From contig JAJQBM010000217.1 in NCBI GenBank assembly GCA_021203285.1, positions 1-10,759 of the forward strand: DNA of 10,759 nucleotides, in the 5' to 3' direction. The stretch is from Clostridiales bacterium. GTDB taxonomy: Bacteria > Bacillota > Clostridia > Lachnospirales > Lachnospiraceae. Of the stretch, positions 1-7,199 are shown piece by piece. Under the pieces are notes generated by a model. It searched no databases. It was not told the origin of the DNA and was given only the letters and a program-made list of their open reading frames with translations. Made by a program: the position numbers and the translations under genes. Positions within the stretch are counted from its first letter, which is position 1. Each line of letters begins with the position of its first letter.

Positions 1-1194
<1,194 letters not shown>

Positions 1195-1205
1195 TATGTT
1201 CAACT

Positions 1206-1221
1206 TGCATAATTATATGCA
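1206..1221. repeat. AT-rich inverted repeat after gdhA
   Basis: TGCATA and TATGCA form a perfect 6-base stem around an ATTA loop, 12 bases after the gdhA stop codon. There is no T-run after it and the stem is weak, so it is a poor intrinsic terminator. It could be an mRNA 3' end stabiliser or a protein-binding site, or chance in AT-rich DNA. Confidence 0.3.
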
Positions 1222-1268
1222 GAAATAGCAGACGGATTCTTACAAAATAACGATTTCAAAAATTGTGC

Positions 1269-1297
1269 TTGTAAAATCACCGAATTTGCGCTAAATT
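1269..1297 (+). promoter_or_regulatory. Possible sigma-A promoter for the HPr-like gene
   Basis: TTGTAA (1269-1274) and TAAATT (1292-1297) are separated by 17 bases. Each hexamer matches 4 of 6 consensus positions. The region is AT-rich and lies between gdhA and the HPr-like gene, where a promoter would be expected if the small gene is transcribed on its own. I saw no convincing catabolite-response (cre) element here. The match is weak and read-through from gdhA is possible. Confidence 0.35.
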
Positions 1298-1329
1298 ATA
1301 GAAGTCTACAAAACGGAGGGTGAGTATAT

Positions 1330-1587
1330 ATGAGCAAACAGGAGATTGTTATTGAGGACATCGCCGGGAAATATGAGAACCCTATCGCGGAACTGGTTCG
1401 TGTGGCCTGTCAGTTTACCAGCACCATCATGCTGGTGGATGAGACGCACCGGGTGAATGCCAAGAGTATCATGGGAGTTATGGCGTTCTATCGGGCGGGC
1501 AACAGTAAGATCTGTATTGAGGCCAGCGGCGACGATGAGAAGGATGCCTTACAGGCGATGGTAAAGTTTCTGCGCGGACAGGAATAG
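1330..1587 (+). CDS. HPr-family protein lacking His15 (Crh-like)
   Basis: This 85-residue protein has the size and layout of HPr, the small phosphocarrier of the sugar phosphotransferase system. In the active-site loop, where HPr has G-x-H-A-R-P, it reads G13-K-Y15-E-N17-P18. The phosphohistidine His15 is therefore Tyr and the conserved Arg17 is Asn, so it should not accept phosphate from enzyme I. The regulatory site is intact: S46 lies in NAKSIMGVM, the segment recognised by HPr kinase/phosphorylase, and the C-terminal half (CIEASGDDEKDALQAM) is typical of the fold. In Bacillus, Crh has the same pattern (Gln15, Ser46) and acts as a CcpA corepressor rather than a carrier; a similar role here is inference. 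The start is set by GGAGGG at 1315-1320, nine bases upstream of ATG. The gene stands alone between gdhA and a terminator, and no ptsI is in view. It could instead be a decayed HPr paralogue. Confidence 0.88.
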   Translation: MSKQEIVIEDIAGKYENPIAELVRVACQFTSTIMLVDETHRVNAKSIMGVMAFYRAGNSKICIEASGDDEKDALQAMVKFLRGQE

Positions 1588-1597
1588 ACTTATAAAT

Positions 1598-1634
1598 AAG
1601 AAGCACCGGATTTGATTTCCCGGTGCTTCTTTTT
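1598..1634. terminator. Intrinsic terminator shared by converging genes
   Basis: A perfect 12-base stem (1598-1609 with 1620-1631, core GCACCGG/CCGGTGC) closes a 10-base loop, and T-rich sequence follows on the + strand. It lies between the HPr-like stop (1587) and the prs stop (1644). On the minus strand the stem is followed by TATTTATA, a weaker tail, so it may also end the prs transcript. Confidence 0.88.
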
Positions 1635-1643
1635 GTATGCCTT

Positions 1644-2837
1644 TTAGTCCAGATCGTCAATTTCCTGTTGGTTGTTATAGGCTTTGATCAGTGTCTTGAT
1701 CCGATTGTAAGGATTCAGGAGGTCGCTGATCGATGCCTCATGGTTCAGGGTATCGATGATGTAGGCGATGTATTTTGCCATGTCGCAGGAAATGTAATAC
1801 GGCTTGGAGAGCAGCTCCGGCGACTGGTAGGTCAGGTTGGTTGTGACAACGCGGTAGATCAGTCCTTCTTCCACAGCCTTGTCGAATTTCGCCAGTCCGT
1901 TTGTGAAAAGACCGAAGGTCGCGATGACAAAAATCCGGCCCGCATTCCGCTTTTTCAGCTCTCTGGCGACATCGATCATGCTGCCGCCGGAGGAGATCAT
2001 ATCGTCGATGATCCAGACATCCTTTCCGTTCAGGGAGGAGCCGAGGAACTCATGAGCGACAATGGGGTTCATGCCGTCCACGATGCGGCTGTAATCCCGC
2101 CGTTTGTAGAACATCCCCATCTCCACACCGAGGACGCTGGCCATGAAGACGGCGCGCCCTGTGGCGCCCTCATCCGGGCTGATGATCATCAGGTGGTCGT
2201 TGTCCACCTTGATATCCGGGCACGCCCCCAGGATCCCTTTTACAAACTGGTAAGCAGGCTGTACCGTCTCAAAGCCGCTCAACGGGATCGCGTTCAGGAC
2301 ACGCGGATCGTGCGCATCGAAGGTGATGATATTGTCCACACCCATGTTGACCAGCTCCTGCAGAGCGAGGGCACAGTCCATGGATTCTCTTGCGGTGCGG
2401 CGGTGCTGGCGGCTCTCATAGAGGAAGGGCATAATCACGGTGATCCGCTTTGCCTTTGTGCCGGCAGCCGCAATGACACGCTTCAGATCCTGATAATGGT
2501 CATCCGGAGACATATGATTCTCAATGCCGCAGAGCTTATAGGTCAGGCTGTAGTTGGTGACATCCACCAGTATGAAGAGGTCATATCCGCGGATACTCTC
2601 CTCGATACGGCCTTTCGCCTCGCCGCTGCCGAAACGCGGGCAGGAGGCGTCAATCATATAGGATTCGCGCATGTAGCCCCGGAAAGAGATATCGTTCTCA
2701 TGCTCATGCTGCCGGATCGTCCGCCACCGTACAAGGTGGTCATTCACAGCCTCTCCGAGTTCACGGCAGCTTTCCAGCGGGATGATACCGAGGGAGCCGA
2801 CAGGGATGGAGTTCAGGTTTCTCTTGTCGTCATGCAT
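1644..2837 (-). CDS. prs: Ribose-phosphate pyrophosphokinase, long divergent form
   Basis: The predicted enzyme makes PRPP from ribose 5-phosphate and ATP for purine, pyrimidine, NAD, His and Trp synthesis. At 397 residues it is about 80 longer than the usual class I enzyme (about 315). Recognisable elements are the ESIRGYDLFIL segment (80-90); a variant ATP-binding motif RQHRR (143-147) in place of the usual RQDRK; FDAHD with the expected catalytic His176; the flexible-loop YKRR (244-247); and the PRPP loop DDMISSGGS (278-286), which has Ser where DDxxDTxGT normally has its third Asp. Extra sequence lies in the N-terminal 60 residues and around 103-117. The family assignment is firm. Full catalytic competence is inferred from the conserved His, Lys-Arg-Arg and DD residues. 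It is the last gene of a dnaD-like/dnaC-like/prs run. Its AGGAGG overlaps the preceding gene's stop, suggesting coupled translation. Confidence 0.9.
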   Translation of the reverse strand: MHDDKRNLNSIPVGSLGIIPLESCRELGEAVNDHLVRWRTIRQHEHENDISFRGYMRESYMIDASCPRFGSGEAKGRIEESIRGYDLFILVDVTNYSLTYKLCGIENHMSPDDHYQDLKRVIAAAGTKAKRITVIMPFLYESRQHRRTARESMDCALALQELVNMGVDNIITFDAHDPRVLNAIPLSGFETVQPAYQFVKGILGACPDIKVDNDHLMIISPDEGATGRAVFMASVLGVEMGMFYKRRDYSRIVDGMNPIVAHEFLGSSLNGKDVWIIDDMISSGGSMIDVARELKKRNAGRIFVIATFGLFTNGLAKFDKAVEEGLIYRVVTTNLTYQSPELLSKPYYISCDMAKYIAYIIDTLNHEASISDLLNPYNRIKTLIKAYNNQQEIDDLD

Positions 2838-2848
2838 TTGGGATAAAT

Positions 2849-2854
2849 CCTCCT
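2849..2854 (-). promoter_or_regulatory. prs ribosome binding site overlapping upstream stop codon
   Basis: On the minus strand the sequence reads AAGGAGGATTTATCCCAAATG. AGGAGG shares a base with the TAA stop of the helicase-loader gene (2856-2854) and lies 11 bases from the prs ATG. Ribosomes finishing the upstream gene would uncover or reuse this site, so the two genes are probably translationally coupled. Confidence 0.75.
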
Positions 2855-3831
2855 TAAAATATTTTTTGTATCCTTATATCTTTTCCAAACAGATGGAGAA
2901 GCAGAAAGTCGCTTGTAATCCTGGAAAAAATACGCTCAGAGTAAATGGATGCAATATCCTGCAGACCCAGGTTGGTGGATATGATCGTTGACCTGCGGTG
3001 CAGGATCCGTTCATTTAAGCACACAAAAAACTGGGACGACGTAAATGTATTGGCCATCTCCGTTCCCAGGTCATCAATGATCAGCAGATCACAGTCGAAG
3101 ATATTGTTGTAATCCGATGCTGCCGCGGTGTCTCTGCGGAAAGCATGCTCCGCCAGACGGTCGAAAAGCTGTTGGGCGGAAAAATATATTACCGAATGTC
3201 CCGTGTCGAGGAGCTCCTTTGCCACACAGTGCGAAAGGAATGTCTTTCCGACACCTGTGTCCCCGAAGAGCAGGATATTCTGATACTCTGTGTCAAATTC
3301 TTCTGCGAACCGGCGGCATTTGGAGCAGGCGTTCTGCGCCGCTGCCCGCGAGGAGACCGTCGAACCGGGGGCATAGAGGTCGTCCGCATAATACCGCAGG
3401 GAGAAGTGTGAGAAATTCTCCTCCTCCAGTATGGAGGTGAGATTGGACTGCGCATAGACCAGATCGATGGACGCCTGCAGAAAACAATGGCATCTGCGGT
3501 TCCCGATATAACCGGTGTCCTGACAGTCCGAACAGTCATAGGGCGGTTCAAAATAGTCTGCCGGATATCCGAGTGAAGCAAGCAGCTCCTCCCGCCGGGC
3601 GGAGAGGGCGGCGATCTCGTCCGAAGCCCCTGCGAGCGCCCCGGTCTCACCGCTTAAAAGACGGGTCACTCTGGATACACTGCATCTGGCGACCTCGGCA
3701 TCGAGGCCGGCAAGCTGCGGCGACCGGTCGGCAACTTCTTTTTTTCGGTCGGCAATGAGATGCCGGCGTTTCATCTGCCGATCCTGATAGGAACGCATGA
3801 TTTCATCATATTGCGTGTTGGTCAGAGACAT
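2854..3831 (-). CDS. DnaC/DnaI-type replicative helicase loader ATPase
   Basis: This 325-residue AAA+ ATPase probably loads the replicative DNA helicase at origins and restarted forks, as DnaC and Bacillus DnaI do. The first 90 or so residues are charged and helical, likely coiled coil and the helicase-binding part. A cysteine cluster follows, C100-x2-C103 and C114-x-C116, which looks zinc-binding. The ATPase core has Walker A GDTGVGKT (190-197), Walker B LLIIDDLG (249-256), sensor-1 STN (285-287) and a candidate arginine finger in ERIFSRI (299-305). The start ATG has AAGGAG five bases upstream (3837-3842). It lies 18 bases after the dnaD-like gene and 16 bases before prs. An IstB-type transposition helper has a related ATPase, but no transposase is nearby and the primosome neighbour argues for replication. 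I leave the symbol blank because dnaC and dnaI are used inconsistently in Clostridia. Confidence 0.9.
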   Translation of the reverse strand: MSLTNTQYDEIMRSYQDRQMKRRHLIADRKKEVADRSPQLAGLDAEVARCSVSRVTRLLSGETGALAGASDEIAALSARREELLASLGYPADYFEPPYDCSDCQDTGYIGNRRCHCFLQASIDLVYAQSNLTSILEEENFSHFSLRYYADDLYAPGSTVSSRAAAQNACSKCRRFAEEFDTEYQNILLFGDTGVGKTFLSHCVAKELLDTGHSVIYFSAQQLFDRLAEHAFRRDTAAASDYNNIFDCDLLIIDDLGTEMANTFTSSQFFVCLNERILHRRSTIISTNLGLQDIASIYSERIFSRITSDFLLLHLFGKDIRIQKIF

Positions 3832-3849
3832 AACCGCTCCTTCTGCCTT

Positions 3850-4908
3850 TTACTTTAATGAGTTTTGAACCAGGCGCTTCTGGATCTCATCGTAATTATT
3901 CTCCCGCTGCTTAAAATTGATAAAACGGTTGGGAGAAGATGCCGCGGCAGCCGCAGGCCGCTTTGCACGCTGGTTTTGCGACTGCTGGTAGGCTTCGTCC
4001 GCTTTCTGTACCTCAGCCAGCGTATGTATATCCTGCGTATGCCATGTCTTCAGGATCGTATTGGCATATCCGAAGCTCGGCTCATGGATCGCGTTGATGG
4101 TGCGTGTGCAGGCTTCCACAATCAGTTCGACGGAGAATCCGAGTTTTTCGCTCCACTGCCGGAGATAGTTCATCTCGGCGGGGATCAGATTGCGTCCGCG
4201 TATGCCAAAAGCCTTCATCACTGCTGTGTAGACAGCCGAGTCCCGGTTGGAGAGCATGCGCGCATCCTCCACGGTCCGGATGTCCTTTTTTGCATAATCT
4301 TCGGCGATCTTCTGCATGTAGCGGAGGCTGGTATGACCTTTGGACACACAATTTTCGATGAGAAACTCAATGAGCTCCGCCGAAAGGTGCAGTTCATCAT
4401 ACCAGAAAAAGAGGTTGTTCAGGTCTGTCTGATTCAGCGTTCGTCCCAGATACTGTTCCGCGATGAACACCAGCTCCCGGACATCGCTGTTCTCGCAGAA
4501 GCTCTTTTGCTCATCCGGTGTGTAGGAGGGCTTGTCCGGAAGCGTCGCGCGGATAAAGCGGTCGGCTGTGTCCGCGGGCGGCTCCTTTGGAGCCTGCTGC
4601 TGTTCGTGACAGTAATCCGTCAGAAAACAGATGCCGGACAGGCGCCGGTCGTCGTCGTATTCCAGACGGAACAGGTGCAGCTTTTCCCAGTATTTCAGCG
4701 CGCGCAGGATATCCCGCTCCGTACAGTCAAAGTGATCTGCAATCTGGGACAATGAAAAACTGCATTCCATCTGATTGACACTGCGAAGCAGGTACAGATA
4801 GATCTTGACATATTCACCGTTGGCCTGCGCCATGTATTCGTCAATAAAAATATTCGGCACAGATGTAACCGCTATCGGCGGTTCGTTGTATAACGTAATC
4901 ATGGACAT
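3850..4908 (-). CDS. DnaD-domain primosome protein
   Basis: This 352-residue protein is a predicted replication-initiation and restart factor that works with the helicase loader encoded next to it. Residues about 18-95 resemble the winged-helix DnaD/DnaB N-terminal domain. Two DnaD-type helical domains follow, at about 140-215 and 225-300. The second carries the signature Y281-x3-I285-x3-W289; the first has the variant Y197-x3-I201-x3-Y205. After an Ala-rich linker (319-325) the tail FINFKQRENNYDEIQKRL (329-346) resembles the usual DnaD C-terminal peptide. Bacillus DnaD has one such helical domain and Bacillus DnaB has two, so the domain count here is DnaB-like. I chose ATG 4908 over an in-frame GTG at 4944 because a probable -10 box (4935-4940) overlaps the start of the longer form, which would leave the GTG outside the transcript. 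The ribosome binding site (GAGAG, 4915-4919) is weak. Confidence 0.88.
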   Translation of the reverse strand: MSMITLYNEPPIAVTSVPNIFIDEYMAQANGEYVKIYLYLLRSVNQMECSFSLSQIADHFDCTERDILRALKYWEKLHLFRLEYDDDRRLSGICFLTDYCHEQQQAPKEPPADTADRFIRATLPDKPSYTPDEQKSFCENSDVRELVFIAEQYLGRTLNQTDLNNLFFWYDELHLSAELIEFLIENCVSKGHTSLRYMQKIAEDYAKKDIRTVEDARMLSNRDSAVYTAVMKAFGIRGRNLIPAEMNYLRQWSEKLGFSVELIVEACTRTINAIHEPSFGYANTILKTWHTQDIHTLAEVQKADEAYQQSQNQRAKRPAAAAASSPNRFINFKQRENNYDEIQKRLVQNSLK

Positions 4909-4934
4909 ATGTATCTCTCTCTTTCTCGTTTCAA

Positions 4935-4940
4935 AGTATA
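4935..4940 (-). promoter_or_regulatory. Probable -10 box for the dnaD-like/dnaC-like/prs operon
   Basis: On the minus strand, TATACT (5 of 6 to TATAAT) lies 26 bases before the chosen ATG. The expected -35 region is pyrimidine-rich (TTCTCT at 17-base spacing) and a poor match, so the promoter may need an activator or may be weak. Read-through from murC is also possible because I see no terminator after murC. Confidence 0.5.
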
Positions 4941-4970
4941 GCACACCGTCTGAAAAAAGAGAAGAAAAAG

Positions 4971-5026
4971 ATACCCACAGTACCTGGTGGAAAACCTGTT
5001 AAGGGGATGTGGAAATCGTGGAAACC
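4971..5026. promoter_or_regulatory. Cluster of degenerate DnaA-box-like 9-mers
   Basis: Compared with TTATCCACA, the region has ATACCCACA on + (4971-4979, 7 of 9), and on minus TTTTCCACC (7 of 9), ATTTCCACA (7 of 9) and GTTTCCACG (6 of 9). The last three share a direct repeat GTGGAAA on the + strand at 4987, 5009 and 5018. None is a perfect box. The cluster fills the murC to dnaD-like gap just upstream of the probable -10 box, so it may be a DnaA or other regulator site. Function is inference. Confidence 0.35.
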
Positions 5027-5040
5027 GGAGTGTAAAAACT

Positions 5041-6423
5041 CTATTTTCCGTTTAAAAGGGATTCGCCGACACGGTAAATATCCCCCGCACCCATGGTTAT
5101 CAACAAATCATTGTGTAAAGAATTTTTTACAATGAAATGCTCGATAGCTTCAAATCCGGAGAGGTAATGGCTCTCGGTACCGCGTCTGCGGATCTCCGCG
5201 GCCAGATCCTCCATGTGGATGCCGAGTGTGTCGGTTTCGCGCGCTGCGTATACATCCGCAAGGATCACAACATCCGCGAGAGACAGTGCATCCGCAAACT
5301 CATTCCAGAATGCCTTTGTGCGCGTGTAGGTGTGGGGCTGAAATACGCACACAATGCGGCCGTGCGGATAGTTTTTGGCCGCGGTCAGTGTGGCGCGGAT
5401 CTCGGTGGGATGGTGGGCGTAATCGTCGATGACGGTGACACCGCGGAAAACGCCTTTGTACTCGAAGCGCCTTGCCGTCCCGCCGAAGGACTGGAGGCCG
5501 CGAAGGATCGCATCCTCTGAGATCCCGGACTCCTCCGCGAACGCGATGGCGGCTAGGGCGTTGGCGACATTATGGCTGCCCGGCACGGACAGGGTGACAT
5601 GCCCGCACGGCTCTCCGCGCCGTACCCATGTAAAGGAGGCGCAGGCCGTCTCACTGAATGTGACATCCGCTGCGGTATAATCCTCCGCTCCGCGGACGCC
5701 GAAGGTTACAGCGCGGCAGGGGAGATCTGCCGTGATCTCCTCCGGTGAATCGATTCCGCTGTTTAAGATCAAAACGCCGCCCTCGCGGGTGCCCGCGGCA
5801 AACTGGTGGAAGGAATGGCGAATGTCAGCGAGATCTTTGAAGAAATCCATGTGATCTTCTTCTATATTTAATATGACACTGCAGAGCGGGTGAAAATTCA
5901 GGAAGCTGTTGGTATACTCGCACGCCTCCGTGAGAAATACATCCGGTCCGCCTACGCGGATATTTCCGCCGATGGCCTTTAACATGCCGCCGACGGAGAT
6001 GGTGGGATCCATATCCGCGGCAAGAAGAATATGAGCGATCATGGAGGTGGTTGTGGTTTTGCCGTGGGTGCCGGCGACCGCGATGGAATTCGCATAGTTA
6101 TCCATTAGCTGCCCGAGAAACTGCGCACGGCTCAGCATGGGGATGCCGGCCGCGTCTGCTGCCTGCCACTCCGGATTGTCCGGATGGATGGCGGCGGTAT
6201 AGACAACCAGATCGATGGCGGGCGTGATATTTTCTGCCCACTGCCCGATAAAGATCTGTGCGCCGTGTTGCACGAGGCGTTCGGTGAGATCAGAGGCTTT
6301 GTTGTCTGATCCGGAGACCGAAAATCCCTCTTTCAGAACAATCTCGGCGAGGCCGCTCATGCTGATGCCGCCGATGCCGATGAAATGAATGTGGATGGGT
6401 TTTTGAAAATTTATCTTATACAT
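5041..6423 (-). CDS. murC: UDP-N-acetylmuramate--L-alanine ligase
   Basis: MurC adds L-alanine to UDP-MurNAc with ATP hydrolysis, the first peptide step of peptidoglycan precursor synthesis in the cytoplasm. The 460 residues are standard for the family. The N-terminal UDP-substrate domain has HFIGIGGISMSGLA (13-26) and YTAAIHPDNPE (75-85). The central ATPase domain has the P-loop AGTHGKTTTT (117-126), EACEY (166-170), NIEEDHMDF (186-194) and PGSHNVANALAA (281-292). The C-terminal domain has GTARRFEYKG (315-324), DDYAHHPTEIRAT (333-345) and QPHTYTRTK (362-370). The GIGGISMSGLA and HHPTE motifs point to MurC rather than MurD, MurE or MurF. The ATG follows AGGA (6431-6434) by seven bases and a good promoter lies upstream. 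It is transcribed away from pth and toward the primosome genes. Confidence 0.98.
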   Translation of the reverse strand: MYKINFQKPIHIHFIGIGGISMSGLAEIVLKEGFSVSGSDNKASDLTERLVQHGAQIFIGQWAENITPAIDLVVYTAAIHPDNPEWQAADAAGIPMLSRAQFLGQLMDNYANSIAVAGTHGKTTTTSMIAHILLAADMDPTISVGGMLKAIGGNIRVGGPDVFLTEACEYTNSFLNFHPLCSVILNIEEDHMDFFKDLADIRHSFHQFAAGTREGGVLILNSGIDSPEEITADLPCRAVTFGVRGAEDYTAADVTFSETACASFTWVRRGEPCGHVTLSVPGSHNVANALAAIAFAEESGISEDAILRGLQSFGGTARRFEYKGVFRGVTVIDDYAHHPTEIRATLTAAKNYPHGRIVCVFQPHTYTRTKAFWNEFADALSLADVVILADVYAARETDTLGIHMEDLAAEIRRRGTESHYLSGFEAIEHFIVKNSLHNDLLITMGAGDIYRVGESLLNGK

Positions 6424-6470
6424 GATGTCATCCTGCCTGTCTAAAATATTGTCATATGGACACTGGTTTT

Positions 6471-6498
6471 AGTATAGCAAATTTCGAATAATTGTAAA
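6471..6498 (-). promoter_or_regulatory. Sigma-A promoter of murC
   Basis: On the minus strand TTTACA (6498-6493, 5 of 6) and TATACT (6476-6471, 5 of 6) are separated by 16 bases. Transcription should start near 6464, giving a leader of about 40 bases. A second, weaker pair just downstream is TTGCTA with TATGAC at 18-base spacing. Confidence 0.75.
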
Positions 6499-6502
6499 GA
6501 GA

Positions 6503-6514
6503 TTGTTGCAACAA
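6503..6514. repeat. Perfect 12-base palindrome between divergent promoters
   Basis: TTGTTGCAACAA is an exact palindrome. It overlaps the likely -35 of the pth promoter and lies just upstream of the murC -35. That position suits an operator for a dimeric regulator acting on one or both genes. No regulator gene is in view, and a chance palindrome is possible. Confidence 0.4.
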
Positions 6515-6535
6515 CGGCCTGTCCGGTGCTACAAT
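6506..6535 (+). promoter_or_regulatory. Probable sigma-A promoter of pth-mfd
   Basis: TTGCAA (6506-6511, 4 of 6) and TACAAT (6530-6535, 5 of 6) are separated by 18 bases, about 28 bases before the pth ATG. It is divergent from the murC promoter, and the two -35 elements lie within 15 bases of each other. Confidence 0.6.
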
Positions 6536-6549
6536 AAAACCCGGTCGTA

Positions 6550-6557
6550 GGAGGAGG
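6550..6557 (+). promoter_or_regulatory. Strong pth ribosome binding site fixing an upstream start
   Basis: GGAGGAGG lies six bases before ATG 6564. The alternative ATG at 6612, which would give the usual Pth N-terminus (MVLIVGLGNP), has only AGAGGG at 11 bases. The site therefore favours a protein with a 16-residue N-terminal extension. Confidence 0.7.
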
Positions 6558-6563
6558 CTGTTG

Positions 6564-7199
6564 ATGTTGGATATATGGAAGAAAATCGGGGCAAAGAGGG
6601 ATGGCCGGTCGATGGTTTTGATTGTCGGACTGGGAAATCCGGATAAGAAATACGAGAAGACGCGCCACAATATCGGGTTTGATGTGATCGACGCGTTTGC
6701 GGAACGATATGAGATCCGTCTCGGTCAGAAAAAGGGGAGAGCGGTCTGCGGGGAGGGATTTGTCGGAGGACAGAAGGTACTGCTTGCAAAACCGCAGACG
6801 TTTATGAATCTGAGCGGAGACAGTGTGTCCCGCCTTTTGCAGTTCTATAAGCTGGATCCGGCGAAGAATCTGATTGTGGCCTTTGACGATATCAGTCTGG
6901 CTCCGGGCAACATCCGTGTCCGCAGATCGGGCAGCGCGGGCGGACATAACGGCGTGAAGGATATCATTGCGAAAACCGGATCGGACCAGTTCGCCCGGGT
7001 AAAGGTCGGTGTGGGGGATAAGCCGACAGGCGGTGATCTGGCGAACCATGTACTGGGGCATTTTTCCCGCGCGGAGCGGGAGCTTGTAGATGAGGCCATA
7101 CGGGATGCGGTGGATGCGATCGCGCTGATGGCCGGGGGACGGATCGATGAGGCGATGAACCAATATAATAAGAAGAAACAACCGGGAGTTTCAAAATGA
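6564..7199 (+). CDS. pth: Peptidyl-tRNA hydrolase
   Basis: Pth cleaves the ester bond of peptidyl-tRNAs that fall off ribosomes, recycling tRNA in the cytoplasm. The 211-residue product has GLGNP (22-26) with catalytic N25, TRHNIGFD (33-40) with H35, KPQTFMNLSG (76-85) with N82, FDDISLAPG (107-115) with the catalytic-type Asp at 108, and AGGHNGVKDII (125-135) with N129. These match the Asn10, His20, Asn68, Asp93 and Asn114 set of E. coli Pth. The chosen start adds 16 residues before the normal family start, because the strong GGAGGAGG fits ATG 6564 (an adjacent in-frame TTG at 6561 is less likely). Starting at 6612 would give a conventional 195-residue enzyme. The TGA stop overlaps the mfd start by four bases, the same pairing as spoVC-mfd in Bacillus. 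Confidence 0.95.
   Translation: MLDIWKKIGAKRDGRSMVLIVGLGNPDKKYEKTRHNIGFDVIDAFAERYEIRLGQKKGRAVCGEGFVGGQKVLLAKPQTFMNLSGDSVSRLLQFYKLDPAKNLIVAFDDISLAPGNIRVRRSGSAGGHNGVKDIIAKTGSDQFARVKVGVGDKPTGGDLANHVLGHFSRAERELVDEAIRDAVDAIALMAGGRIDEAMNQYNKKKQPGVSK

Noticed and set aside
1623..2846. 407-codon open frame on the + strand opposite prs
   Set aside because: It lies exactly antisense to a well-matched PRPP synthase gene, begins inside the terminator region, has no ribosome binding site and shows no recognisable domain. It is a by-product of codon bias in prs.
2854..3831. IstB-type insertion-sequence helper ATPase
   Set aside because: The ATPase core is related, but there is no istA transposase, inverted repeat or target duplication. 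The adjacent DnaD-like gene supports a replication role.
3865..4755. 296-codon open frame on the + strand opposite the dnaD-like gene
   Set aside because: It is antisense to a gene with clear DnaD motifs, has no ribosome binding site and no family resemblance.
4909..4944. GTG at 4944 as the start of the dnaD-like gene
   Set aside because: The longer form begins just upstream of, and overlaps, a probable -10 box (TATACT, 4935-4940). The extra 12 residues do not look conserved; ATG 4908 fits a transcript starting near 4928.
4971..5040. Chromosomal replication origin in the murC/dnaD-like gap
   Set aside because: The DnaA-box-like sites are all imperfect, the gap is only about 130 bases, there is no AT-rich unwinding region, and neither dnaA nor dnaN is nearby.
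5028..5041. Terminator hairpin after murC
   Set aside because: GAGT and ACTC form only a 4-base stem with no following T-run on the minus strand. It is too weak to call.
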